Source of the DNA: Luteitalea sp. TBR-22
GTDB taxonomy: Bacteria; Acidobacteriota; Vicinamibacteria; Vicinamibacterales; Vicinamibacteraceae
Assembly: GCF_016865485.1 (NCBI RefSeq)
Contig: NZ_AP024452.1
Span: 2,688,501 to 2,752,500 of the forward strand
Length of the DNA stretch: 64,000 bases
Direction of reading: 5' to 3'
The notes under the pieces were generated by a model. The model did not search any database, was not told the origin of the DNA, and worked only from the letters and a program-made list of their open reading frames with translations. Below are positions 57,511-64,000 of the stretch, piece by piece. Each line of letters begins with the position of its first letter. Position 1 is the stretch's first letter. A program made the translations under genes and the position numbers.

Positions 57511-57987
57511 ATGGACGCGGACCCTCCGACCCTGGACATCACCGTGTGCACGCGCGCCGGCCGCCCGGCGCGTGCGCCTGGCCTCGCTCGGTGGCTCGCC
57601 GCGACGGCCCCGGTCCGGGCGCGCGGCACCGTGACCCTGGTGCTGATTGGGGATGCGGCCATGCGCCGCATGAACCGCGACTGGCGCGGCAAGGACTACG
57701 CGACCGACGTCCTGTCCTTCCCGGCCGACGACGACGGGCCGCGCCTGCGCGGGCAGCAGCGGCATCTCGGCGACATCGTCATCGCGACGGGCGTCGCGAG
57801 GCGCCAGGCGCGCGAGGCCGGGCACGCGTACGGCACCGAGCTGAAGGTGCTCGCGCTGCACGGCCTGCTGCACCTGCTCGGCTACGACCACGAGACCGAC
57901 CAGGGACGGATGCGGCGCGTCGAGGCACGGCTGCGCCGCAAGGGCGGCCTGCGCGCCGGCCTCATCGAGCGGGAGTCGCGCGCGTGA
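57511..57987 (+). CDS. ybeY: Endoribonuclease YbeY (rRNA maturation factor)
   Basis: The protein has 158 residues. The zinc motif HGLLHLLGYDH (H-x3-H-x5-H) near residue 120 is complete, with the upstream MRRMNRDWRGKDYATDVLSFP segment and GDIVIATGVARRQA typical of the family. It trims rRNA and takes part in 70S ribosome quality control. It is 4 nt downstream of phoH and overlaps the CorC-type gene by 4 nt (GTGA), giving the conserved phoH-ybeY-corC-era order. Confidence 0.96.
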   Translation: MDADPPTLDITVCTRAGRPARAPGLARWLAATAPVRARGTVTLVLIGDAAMRRMNRDWRGKDYATDVLSFPADDDGPRLRGQQRHLGDIVIATGVARRQAREAGHAYGTELKVLALHGLLHLLGYDHETDQGRMRRVEARLRRKGGLRAGLIERESRA

Positions 57988-59222
57988 TCCCGCTGATCGT
58001 GTTCCTGCTGGCCTGCCTGGCCGTCTACCTCGGCACCGTGCTGGCCGCCTTCAGCGCGATCATGCGCTTCTCGCTGCGGCTGCTGGCCGAGAGCTCGAGC
58101 GGATCGGGCGACGTCCTGACGACGTTCCTCGAGGACCCCCCGGCGTTGTTCTTCCCGGCCCGCGTGCTGCTCGGCATCGACACGGTCATCGTCGCCGTGC
58201 TCCTCGCGCACGTCGAGGGCGTGGGGCGCACCGATCACGGCATCTGGGTGTTCCTGGTGTCGATGATCCTGTTCGTGGTGGTGTGCTTCCTGGTGCTGCC
58301 GCAGGTGATCGTCCGCCGGAACCCCCAGCAGGTGCTCACCCTGCTGCTGCCGTCCTTCACGATCATCGCCCGGGCGTTCGCGCCGCTCACGACGCTGGTG
58401 GCGGGCGCCGACGGCGTCGCCGATCGCCGCGCCGACGGTGACGAGCCGCCGGCCGAGGAGGTGCAGGCGGCCACGCCGGGCGAGGACGCGCCGGAAGCCG
58501 CCGAGGAGGAAGAGGACGCGCGCGAGCTGTTCCGGTCGATGGTGGGTTTCCAGGACCGTCTCGTGCGGGAGGTCATGACCCCGCGCCCCGACATCGTCGG
58601 CATCCGTGCCGACGCGACGCTCGGCGACCTGCGGGCGCGGCTGCGCGAGTCGGAGTACTCGCGGCTGCTCGTGTATCGCGAGAGCCTCGATGACGTGGTC
58701 GGGTTCGTGCACTTGAAGGACGTCTTCCTCAAGGGCGCCGAGCAGGCCGACGAGGCGTCCTTCGAGGCGCTGGTGCGTCCGGCGCACGCGGTGCCGGAGA
58801 CGCGCCGGGCCAACGACGTCCTGAAGGACCTGCAGCGGGCGCGCACGCAGACCGCGCTGGTGGTGGACGAGTACGGCGGGACGGCGGGGCTGGTGACCGT
58901 GGAGGACCTCGTCGAGGAGCTGGTCGGCGAGATCCGCGACGAGTACGACGTCGAGGCGGATCCCATCGTCGAGGAGCCCGACGACACCTGGGTGTTCAGC
59001 GCCAAGGTGGACATCGACGAACTCACCGAACGGCTCGGCGTCGACATCGAGCGCGAGGGATTCGAGACGATCGGCGGGTACCTGCTGAGTCGCCTCGGCC
59101 GGGTGCCGCTGGCCGGCGAGCACGTCGTGGAGGACGGCCTCGACATCGAGGTGCTCGAGGCGGAGCGGCGTCGGGTGCTGAAGGTGCGAGTCCGGCGCCT
59201 GCCGGCGGAAGGGGAGGCGTAG
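57984..59222 (+). CDS. CorC/HlyC-type membrane CBS-domain protein
   Basis: The protein has 412 residues from GTG 57984. Four hydrophobic segments (LIVFLLACLAVYLGTVLAAF, VLLGIDTVIVAVLLAHV, VFLVSMILFVVVCFLVLPQV and LLPSFTIIARAFAPLTTLV) form a CNNM/DUF21-like membrane part. An acidic linker (EEEEDARELF) leads to two CBS motifs (REVMTPRPDIVGIRADATLGDL; VHLKDVFLKGAEQ; TQTALVVDEYGGTAGLVTVEDL). The C-terminal CorC_HlyC domain follows (DTWVFSAKVDIDELTERLGV). The family handles Mg2+ or Co2+ efflux or homeostasis; the old name hemolysin C is misleading. Overlap with ybeY and a 2-nt gap to era indicate one operon. Confidence 0.9.
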   Translation: MIPLIVFLLACLAVYLGTVLAAFSAIMRFSLRLLAESSSGSGDVLTTFLEDPPALFFPARVLLGIDTVIVAVLLAHVEGVGRTDHGIWVFLVSMILFVVVCFLVLPQVIVRRNPQQVLTLLLPSFTIIARAFAPLTTLVAGADGVADRRADGDEPPAEEVQAATPGEDAPEAAEEEEDARELFRSMVGFQDRLVREVMTPRPDIVGIRADATLGDLRARLRESEYSRLLVYRESLDDVVGFVHLKDVFLKGAEQADEASFEALVRPAHAVPETRRANDVLKDLQRARTQTALVVDEYGGTAGLVTVEDLVEELVGEIRDEYDVEADPIVEEPDDTWVFSAKVDIDELTERLGVDIEREGFETIGGYLLSRLGRVPLAGEHVVEDGLDIEVLEAERRRVLKVRVRRLPAEGEA

Positions 59223-59224
59223 CC

Positions 59225-60130
59225 ATGCGGTCCGGATTCGTGTCGTTGCTCGGACGCCCCAATGCGGGCAAGTCGACGCTGCTGAACCGGATGGTCGGCG
59301 CGCACCTGGCCATCGTCTCGGACAAGCCGCAGACGACCCGCACCCGCATCCTCGGGGCGAAGAACCTGCCGGACGGCCAGATCCTGTTCCTGGACACGCC
59401 CGGCGTGCACCGGCCGATGCACCGCATGAACGTCCGGATGGTGGACGCGGCGATTGGCGCGGCGCGCGAGGCCGACGTCGTGGCGCTGGTGGTGGATGCC
59501 TCCGAGGACGTGGGCCGGGGCACGGAGTTCCTGCTCGGGCTGCTGCCGCAGATCGCGCAGCCGGTGGTGCTGGTGCTGAACAAGATCGACCGGCTGAAGA
59601 AGCACAAGCTGCTGCCGGTGATCGAGTGGTTCAGCGGCAAGCACGCGTTTGCCGACGTCGTGCCGGTGTCGGCCGCGACCGGCGACAACGTCGAGGCGCT
59701 CGAACGCGTGCTGTTGTCGCACCTGCCCGAGGGGCCGCCGCTGTACCCGGAGGACTACCTCACCGACCAGTCGGCGCGGTCGCTGGCGGCCGAGATGGTG
59801 CGCGAGCAGGTGCTGCAGCACACGCGCGCCGAACTCCCGTTCACCACCGCGGTCGTCGTGGACCGCTGGGAAGAAGACGAGGAGGACGAGGAGGCGCCGC
59901 TGGCCATCTACTGCAGCATCCTCGTCGAGGAACCGTCGCAGAAGCCGATCATCGTCGGCAAGGGCGGCGAGATGATCAAGGCCATCGGCACCGCGGCCCG
60001 CAAGCAGATCGAGGCGTTCTTCGAGCGGCGCGTCTACCTGGACCTGCACGTGAAGGTCAAGGAGGACTGGCGCGAGAGCGACAGGACCCTCGACGAACTC
60101 GGGTTGCCGCAGACCAAGCGGAAGAAGTGA
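59225..60130 (+). CDS. era: GTPase Era
   Basis: The protein has 301 residues. G1 GRPNAGKST, G2 around the TRTRILG switch, G3 DTPGVH, G4 NKIDR and G5 SAATG are all present in the N-terminal GTPase domain. A type II KH domain closes the protein (AIYCSILVEEPSQKPIIVGKGG, then EMIKAIGTAARKQIE). Era binds 16S rRNA near its 3' end and is needed for small-subunit maturation. It ends the phoH-ybeY-corC-era cluster, starting 2 nt after the previous stop codon. Confidence 0.97.
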   Translation: MRSGFVSLLGRPNAGKSTLLNRMVGAHLAIVSDKPQTTRTRILGAKNLPDGQILFLDTPGVHRPMHRMNVRMVDAAIGAAREADVVALVVDASEDVGRGTEFLLGLLPQIAQPVVLVLNKIDRLKKHKLLPVIEWFSGKHAFADVVPVSAATGDNVEALERVLLSHLPEGPPLYPEDYLTDQSARSLAAEMVREQVLQHTRAELPFTTAVVVDRWEEDEEDEEAPLAIYCSILVEEPSQKPIIVGKGGEMIKAIGTAARKQIEAFFERRVYLDLHVKVKEDWRESDRTLDELGLPQTKRKK

Positions 60131-60319
60131 CGCTCGACGCCTGACGCGTGGCCGCTGAACCGCGACACCCACGAAATCCGGAAACTGGCCGGCAGAAATG
60201 CAGCGCGAGGGGGGGGGCGCGACCCGTCGGAGGTCCGGACCGCACCTCGACGGGCTAAGATATCCGCAGTTCCCAGCAGCCCGGGTGGAGCCCCGTATTC
60301 GAATGCAGGAGTGTCGCTG
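60131..60319. other. Intergenic region with nine-base G tract
   Basis: The 189 bases between era and iorA-like include a run of nine G (60209-60217), a TAAGAT (about 60256-60261) that could be a -10 box for the next gene, and an AGGA ribosome-binding site at 60306-60309. No ORF is seen. Confidence 0.4.
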
Positions 60320-60787
60320 ATGAAGTATTCCCTCGTCGTGAATGGCGAGCCGCGCGCGGTCGATGTTCCCGAGCGCATGCCGCTCTTGTGGGTGCTCCGG
60401 GATGTCCTGGACCTGAAGGGCACGAAGTTCGGCTGCGGGGTGGCCCAGTGCGGCGCCTGCACGGTGCTGATCGACGGTCAGCCCATGCGTTCGTGCATCG
60501 TGGACATCTCCTCGGTCGGCACGGCCGCGGTGACGACCATCGAGAGCCTGCCGCGCGACGGGTCGCATCCGCTCCAGCGCGCCTGGATGGAACTCGACGT
60601 CCCGCAGTGCGGCTACTGCCAGGCCGGCCAGCTCATGGCGGCCTCGGCGCTGCTCAAGGAGACGCCGAACCCGACCGATGCGCAGATCGATGCGGCCATG
60701 GAGGGCAACTTCTGTCGCTGCGGCACCTACATCCGGATCAAGCAGGCCATCAAGGCGGCGGCCGCGGCTGGCAGGAGGGCGGAGTAA
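60320..60787 (+). CDS. 2Fe-2S subunit of a molybdenum hydroxylase (IorA/CoxS-like)
   Basis: The protein has 155 residues. The plant-type [2Fe-2S] site CGVAQCGACTVLIDG with its fourth cysteine in MRSCIVD, and the second [2Fe-2S] site CGYCQAGQ ... CRCGTY, are intact, as in the small subunits of isoquinoline 1-oxidoreductase and aldehyde oxidases. It passes electrons from the molybdenum centre to an acceptor. ATG 60320 has AGGA 9 nt upstream; GTG 60311 is rejected because it touches the ribosome-binding site. The stop codon overlaps the large-subunit ATG by 1 nt (TAATG). No flavin subunit is present. Confidence 0.94.
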   Translation: MKYSLVVNGEPRAVDVPERMPLLWVLRDVLDLKGTKFGCGVAQCGACTVLIDGQPMRSCIVDISSVGTAAVTTIESLPRDGSHPLQRAWMELDVPQCGYCQAGQLMAASALLKETPNPTDAQIDAAMEGNFCRCGTYIRIKQAIKAAAAAGRRAE

Positions 60788-63060
60788 TGGTGCCATCACC
60801 GAAGGCTCTCGACAGGCGTGCGTTCCTGCAGGTGTCGGCGCTGGCCGGCGGCGGCCTTCTGATCGGCCTGTCGGGCGCGGGCGTCGCCGCGCAGGGACGC
60901 CAGGGCGGTCCGGGCGCGTCGGCGGAGTCACTCGCGCCGAACACCTACATCACCGTCAACCCGAACAACACGTTCACGATCATCTCGAAGAACCCCGAGA
61001 CCGGACAGGGCATCCGGACCGCACTGCCGCAGATCATCGCCGACGAGTTCGGCGTCGAGTGGGCGCAGGTGACGCTGAAGCAGGCCGATCTCGACCCGAA
61101 GTACGGCGCACAGTTCGAGGGCGGTAGCCGGGCGATTCCGTCCAATTACCAGAACATGCGCCTGGTGGGGGCCGGCGGCCGCCTGATGATGCTCGCCGCG
61201 GCCGCGCAGCAGTGGAACGTGCCCCAGGCCGAACTGACGGCGAAGGCCGGCGTGGTGACGCATGCGGCGAGCAAGCGGACGGCGACGTACGCGTCGCTGG
61301 CGTCCGTGGTGGCCACGCTGCCCGTCCCCGAGAAGGCCTCCATCGAGGCCGCCCTCAAGAACCCGCGCGACTTCACCATCGTCGGCAAGCGGATCCCCGG
61401 CTACGACAACCTCGACATCGTGACCGGGCGTCCGGTGTTCAGCATCGACGTCGCGTTCCCGGGCATGCTGCACGCCGTGTTCGTGAAGTGCGACGTCTTC
61501 GGCGGGAAGGCCGTCAGCGCCAATCTCGACGAGATCAAGAAGCTGCCCGGCATCCGGCACGCCTTCATCGTCGAGCCTGCCGGGCAGGGCAACAACTCGC
61601 TGGCCTCGGGCGTGGCGATCGTCGCCGACCACTGGTGGCTGGCCAACGACGCGCGCTCGTCGCTGAAGGTGGTGTGGGACGAAGGCGCGGTGGCGACGCA
61701 GAGCAGCGCCGGCTACCTGGCGCAGGCGCGCGCCCTGGCGGCCAAGGCGGCCACTGCGCCTCTGCCGGCGCCGGTGGCACCGCCGGCCCCCGGCGAGCGT
61801 CCGACCGGCCCGCCGCGCGCCGTGATCGGCGACGTCAACGCGGCCTTCAGCACCGCGGCCAAGACCATCGAGGCCGAGTACTTCTTCCCGCTCTTGTCGC
61901 ACGCGCCGCTCGAGCCGCAGAACGCCACGGCGCACTACCACGACGGGAAGCTCGAGATCTGGTCGCCGAGCCAGATTCCGTCCAAGCAGAACCCGGCGCT
62001 TGGCGCCGGCATTCCGCCCGAGAACATCACGTACCACCTCGTGCGTGCGGGTGGAGGTTTCGGCCGACGGCTCGTCAGCGACTACGACGTCGAAGTCGCC
62101 CGGATCGCCCGTACGGTGTCCGAGGAGCGGGTGGCCGCCGGGCTGCCGACGGTCCCGGTCAAGCTGCTCTGGTCGCGCGAGGACGACATGGCGCACGACC
62201 AGTACCGTCCGACGGGGTACCACTTCTTCAAGGCGGGCCTCGATGCCAACGGCAAGCTGATCGCCTATCGCGACTTCGTGGCCAGCACGAACTCCGTGGT
62301 GCCGGCCAACGAGTTCCCGCGCGGCTTCGTCGAGAACGTGTTGATCACGTCCGAGAACGTGGTGCCGTTCGGCATTCCCGTCGGCGCCCTCCGCGCCCCA
62401 CCCACCAACGGCATCTCGTTCGTGAAGCAGGGCTTCATCGACGAGGTCGCCGTCGCGGCCGGCAAGGATCCCCTGCAGTACCGCATCGACCTGCTGAACA
62501 ACCCGGTCGGGCCCGGGGCGACGGGCGGGTTCAACCCGGTGCGTGCGCGCGGCGTGCTCGAAGCCGTGCGGGCGATGTCGGACTGGGACCGTCGAGGCTC
62601 GCTGCCGAAGGGCACCGGCAAGGGCGTGGCGTTCCAGTACGCCCACGCCGGCTACGTCGCGTATGTGGTCGAGGTGTCGGTCGACGCGAAGAAGGCCATC
62701 AAGGTCAATCGCGTGTGGTGCGCGGTGGACGTGGGGCGCCAGATCGTCAACCCCAGTCACTCCGAGAACCTCGTGCACGGCGGGTTCATCGAGGGCATGA
62801 GCCACCTGATGTCGTGGACGATCACCATCGACAAGGGGCGCGTGGTGCAGAAGAACCTTGACGAGTACCAGCCGGCGCGCATGCCGCACGCCCCGGCCAG
62901 CATCGAGGTCAAGTTCCTCGAGACCGACTTCGATCCGACGGGCTTGGGCGAACCGACGATGCCACCCGCGGTTCCCGCGATCACCAACGCCATCTTTGCG
63001 GCGACGGGCGTGCGCATCCGGTCGCTGCCGCTCGAGGCGCAGGGCTTCAGCTGGACGTAG
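60787..63060 (+). CDS. Molybdopterin-binding large subunit (IorB-like), Tat-exported
   Basis: The protein has 757 residues. A twin-arginine signal (DRRAFLQVSALAGGGLLIGL) indicates export, and the small subunit would be co-translocated. Family segments are visible: TFTIISKNPETGQGIRTALPQIIADEFGV, the GYDNLDIVTGRPVFSIDVAFPGMLHAVFVK insert domain, AEYFFPLLSHAPLEPQNATAHY, RAGGGFGRRLVSDYDVE, ALRAPPTNG and WCAVDVGRQIVNP near the C-terminus. This is the isoquinoline 1-oxidoreductase/periplasmic aldehyde oxidase (IorB) type. It hydroxylates an N-heterocycle or oxidises an aldehyde; the substrate is unknown. It needs molybdopterin, and moaA lies in the same window. GTTCGGCC heptamers follow the stop codon. 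Confidence 0.93.
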   Translation: MVPSPKALDRRAFLQVSALAGGGLLIGLSGAGVAAQGRQGGPGASAESLAPNTYITVNPNNTFTIISKNPETGQGIRTALPQIIADEFGVEWAQVTLKQADLDPKYGAQFEGGSRAIPSNYQNMRLVGAGGRLMMLAAAAQQWNVPQAELTAKAGVVTHAASKRTATYASLASVVATLPVPEKASIEAALKNPRDFTIVGKRIPGYDNLDIVTGRPVFSIDVAFPGMLHAVFVKCDVFGGKAVSANLDEIKKLPGIRHAFIVEPAGQGNNSLASGVAIVADHWWLANDARSSLKVVWDEGAVATQSSAGYLAQARALAAKAATAPLPAPVAPPAPGERPTGPPRAVIGDVNAAFSTAAKTIEAEYFFPLLSHAPLEPQNATAHYHDGKLEIWSPSQIPSKQNPALGAGIPPENITYHLVRAGGGFGRRLVSDYDVEVARIARTVSEERVAAGLPTVPVKLLWSREDDMAHDQYRPTGYHFFKAGLDANGKLIAYRDFVASTNSVVPANEFPRGFVENVLITSENVVPFGIPVGALRAPPTNGISFVKQGFIDEVAVAAGKDPLQYRIDLLNNPVGPGATGGFNPVRARGVLEAVRAMSDWDRRGSLPKGTGKGVAFQYAHAGYVAYVVEVSVDAKKAIKVNRVWCAVDVGRQIVNPSHSENLVHGGFIEGMSHLMSWTITIDKGRVVQKNLDEYQPARMPHAPASIEVKFLETDFDPTGLGEPTMPPAVPAITNAIFAATGVRIRSLPLEAQGFSWT

Positions 63061-63080
63061 GCAGGTCGGCGGCCGTCCGC

Positions 63081-63100
63081 GTTCGGCCTTCGGCCTTCGG
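63081..63100. repeat. Short TTCGGCC heptamer run
   Basis: TTCGGCC, TTCGGCC, TTCGGCA lie about 22 bases after the large-subunit stop codon; the same unit occurs near 47280 and 52455. Confidence 0.65.
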
Positions 63101-63146
63101 CATCAATCCTGGACCGATCCACGGGTCGGTTCAGGATTTCTCGTTT

Positions 63147-63785
63147 GTGCACCGTCGCATGCCTTCCATTCGAACGACTGTCCCGGTTGCCGGCCTGCTC
63201 GCCGGCATCCTCGCCGGTGTGATCGCCGGTGCCGGACACCTGCACTCGCAGGCAAGCACCCTCGTCGCCCATGGGTTCGACGGCACCACGCACGGCTGGT
63301 CCGTGTCTGGCGATACCGGCGCTGTCCAACCGCAACTGCACGCGGCGGGCGGCCACCCCGACGGCTACATCTCCCACGTGGATGAAGCGCTGGGGGAGAC
63401 GTGGTACTTCAGCGCCCCCGAGAACGTCCTGCGGGTGCTCGCGTCGGCCGAACACGGCGCGCTTCGCTACGACCTGAAGCAGTCGGCCGACATCGTCGGC
63501 AACTTCGAGGACGACGTGGTGGTGGTCGGACCGGCGGGCCGGATCTCGTACCGGTTCCCGGAGTCGCCGGGCACGGACTGGCGAACGTTCACGGTCTCCT
63601 TCACGGCCGGCAGCGGCTGGCGCTGGAACTGGAACGCACCGGCCACTCAGGCGCAGATCCGCAGCGTGCTGACCAGTGCGACCAGCCTCGAAATCCGCGG
63701 CGAATATCACACCGGTCCCGACGAGGGCGCGCTCGACAACGTCGTCATCACGAACGCACCGACGACGGTCACGTCGAGGCCCTGA
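63147..63785 (+). CDS. Secreted protein with laminin B (domain IV)-like module
   Basis: The protein has 212 residues from GTG 63147 (AGGA about 10 nt upstream; ATG 63159 is an alternative). A signal peptide (VPVAGLLAGILAGVIAGAG) precedes one domain of about 170 residues. Its pattern fits laminin B modules seen in bacterial secreted proteins: HGFDGTTHGWSVSGDTG, a GYISHVDEALGETWYFSAPENVL segment, ALRYDLKQSADIVGNFEDDVVV, and EIRGEYHTGPDEGALDNVVI at the end. The module is a beta-sandwich that probably binds carbohydrate or a cell-surface ligand (inference). No catalytic motif is seen. It is separated from the molybdenum enzyme by 86 bases. Confidence 0.75.
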   Translation: MHRRMPSIRTTVPVAGLLAGILAGVIAGAGHLHSQASTLVAHGFDGTTHGWSVSGDTGAVQPQLHAAGGHPDGYISHVDEALGETWYFSAPENVLRVLASAEHGALRYDLKQSADIVGNFEDDVVVVGPAGRISYRFPESPGTDWRTFTVSFTAGSGWRWNWNAPATQAQIRSVLTSATSLEIRGEYHTGPDEGALDNVVITNAPTTVTSRP

Positions 63786-63848
63786 CGCGTTCTCGCGGTT
63801 GGCTGAGGTGGCTCCGTTGCGCAGACGCGAGGGCCGACGATGTGCCGC

Positions 63849-63892
63849 CGACTGCCTTCCCGACTGCCGACTGCCGACTGCCCACTGCCGTC
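63849..63892. repeat. CGACTGC heptamer array
   Basis: CGACTGC units (with one CTTCC interruption and a CCACTGC variant) lie about 65 bases after the laminin-B-like gene. Confidence 0.8.
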
Positions 63893-63979
63893 AGTTGTCC
63901 TCCCCCGTGATACCTTGACCCGATCAGTGTGGGCCCGGGCGTCGTGGTGACGCCCCGTGGCGCGCGCGCCCTCCCCTCC

Positions 63980-64000
63980 ATGCCGCAGCGCAAGATCGAC
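63980..64000 (+). CDS. Possible start of the next gene (7 codons visible)
   Basis: An ATG at 63980 opens MPQRKID to the window edge. A GTG at about 63950 is a possible upstream start. Too little is visible to assign a family or even confirm a gene. Confidence 0.2.

Noticed and set aside
57984-59222. Hemolysin
   Set aside because: The HlyC-type name is historical; the domains are a CNNM-like membrane part, CBS pair and CorC domain in a housekeeping operon.

Overview
The window is GC-rich bacterial chromosome with no phage, insertion sequence, CRISPR, rRNA or tRNA. GTG starts are frequent, secretomes are large (M56-TonB fusions, WxxAEG-repeat proteins, Tat-exported molybdenum enzymes) and intergenic repeats are abundant. 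This suggests a soil-type Acidobacteriota, most likely class Vicinamibacteria (Luteitalea-like). That assignment is inference from gene content, not from a marker gene.

Layout. 1-12 kb: four secreted modular proteins sharing four WxxAEG repeats (three with IPT and SGNH-type tails, one with a zinc metalloprotease head), plus a polytopic membrane protein. 12-17 kb: udk boxed between two 120-bp composite repeats, an HDOD protein, a DUF481 outer-membrane protein, and a large radical SAM protein resembling tetraether/membrane-spanning lipid synthases. 17-26.7 kb: secreted hypothetical protein, 1-Cys peroxiredoxin, GH16 glycosidase, Ski2-like helicase, DUF1684 protein, and a multidomain sugar-dehydrogenase-like protein with cytochrome c. 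26.7-30 kb: a three-gene sugar-acid catabolic operon (MDR dehydrogenase, U32-like TIM-barrel protein, galactonate-dehydratase-like enolase). 30-36 kb: aromatic amino acid hydroxylase, DUF1080 protein plus metallophosphatase, moaA, amtB. 36.5-44 kb: pabB-pabC fusion, two secreted TonB_C proteins, a BlaI repressor with an M56 peptidase-TonB_C fusion, and a TPR lipoprotein. 44-52 kb (minus strand): S9 peptidase and a pheA-ilvD-ilvB-ilvN-ilvC operon. 52.6-63.8 kb (plus strand): gamma-carbonic anhydrase-like protein, hisS, aspS, phoH-ybeY-corC-era, an IorA/IorB-type molybdenum hydroxylase, and a laminin-B-like secreted protein.

The most unusual content lies between the genes. Nearly every larger intergenic gap holds a short-period repeat. 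There are arrays of locus-specific heptamers; composite elements made of 26-nt AT-rich arms (themselves three heptamers plus AATTG) around a GC-rich core; a REP-like 20-22 bp palindrome family; and a GGTAGGGCG family. They abut, and sometimes supply, stop codons, start codons or promoter elements. One heptamer array runs directly into a perfect TATAAT that sits 9 nt before a start codon. Several genes have a -10-like hexamer 6-11 nt before the start and no Shine-Dalgarno sequence, which suggests leaderless mRNAs.
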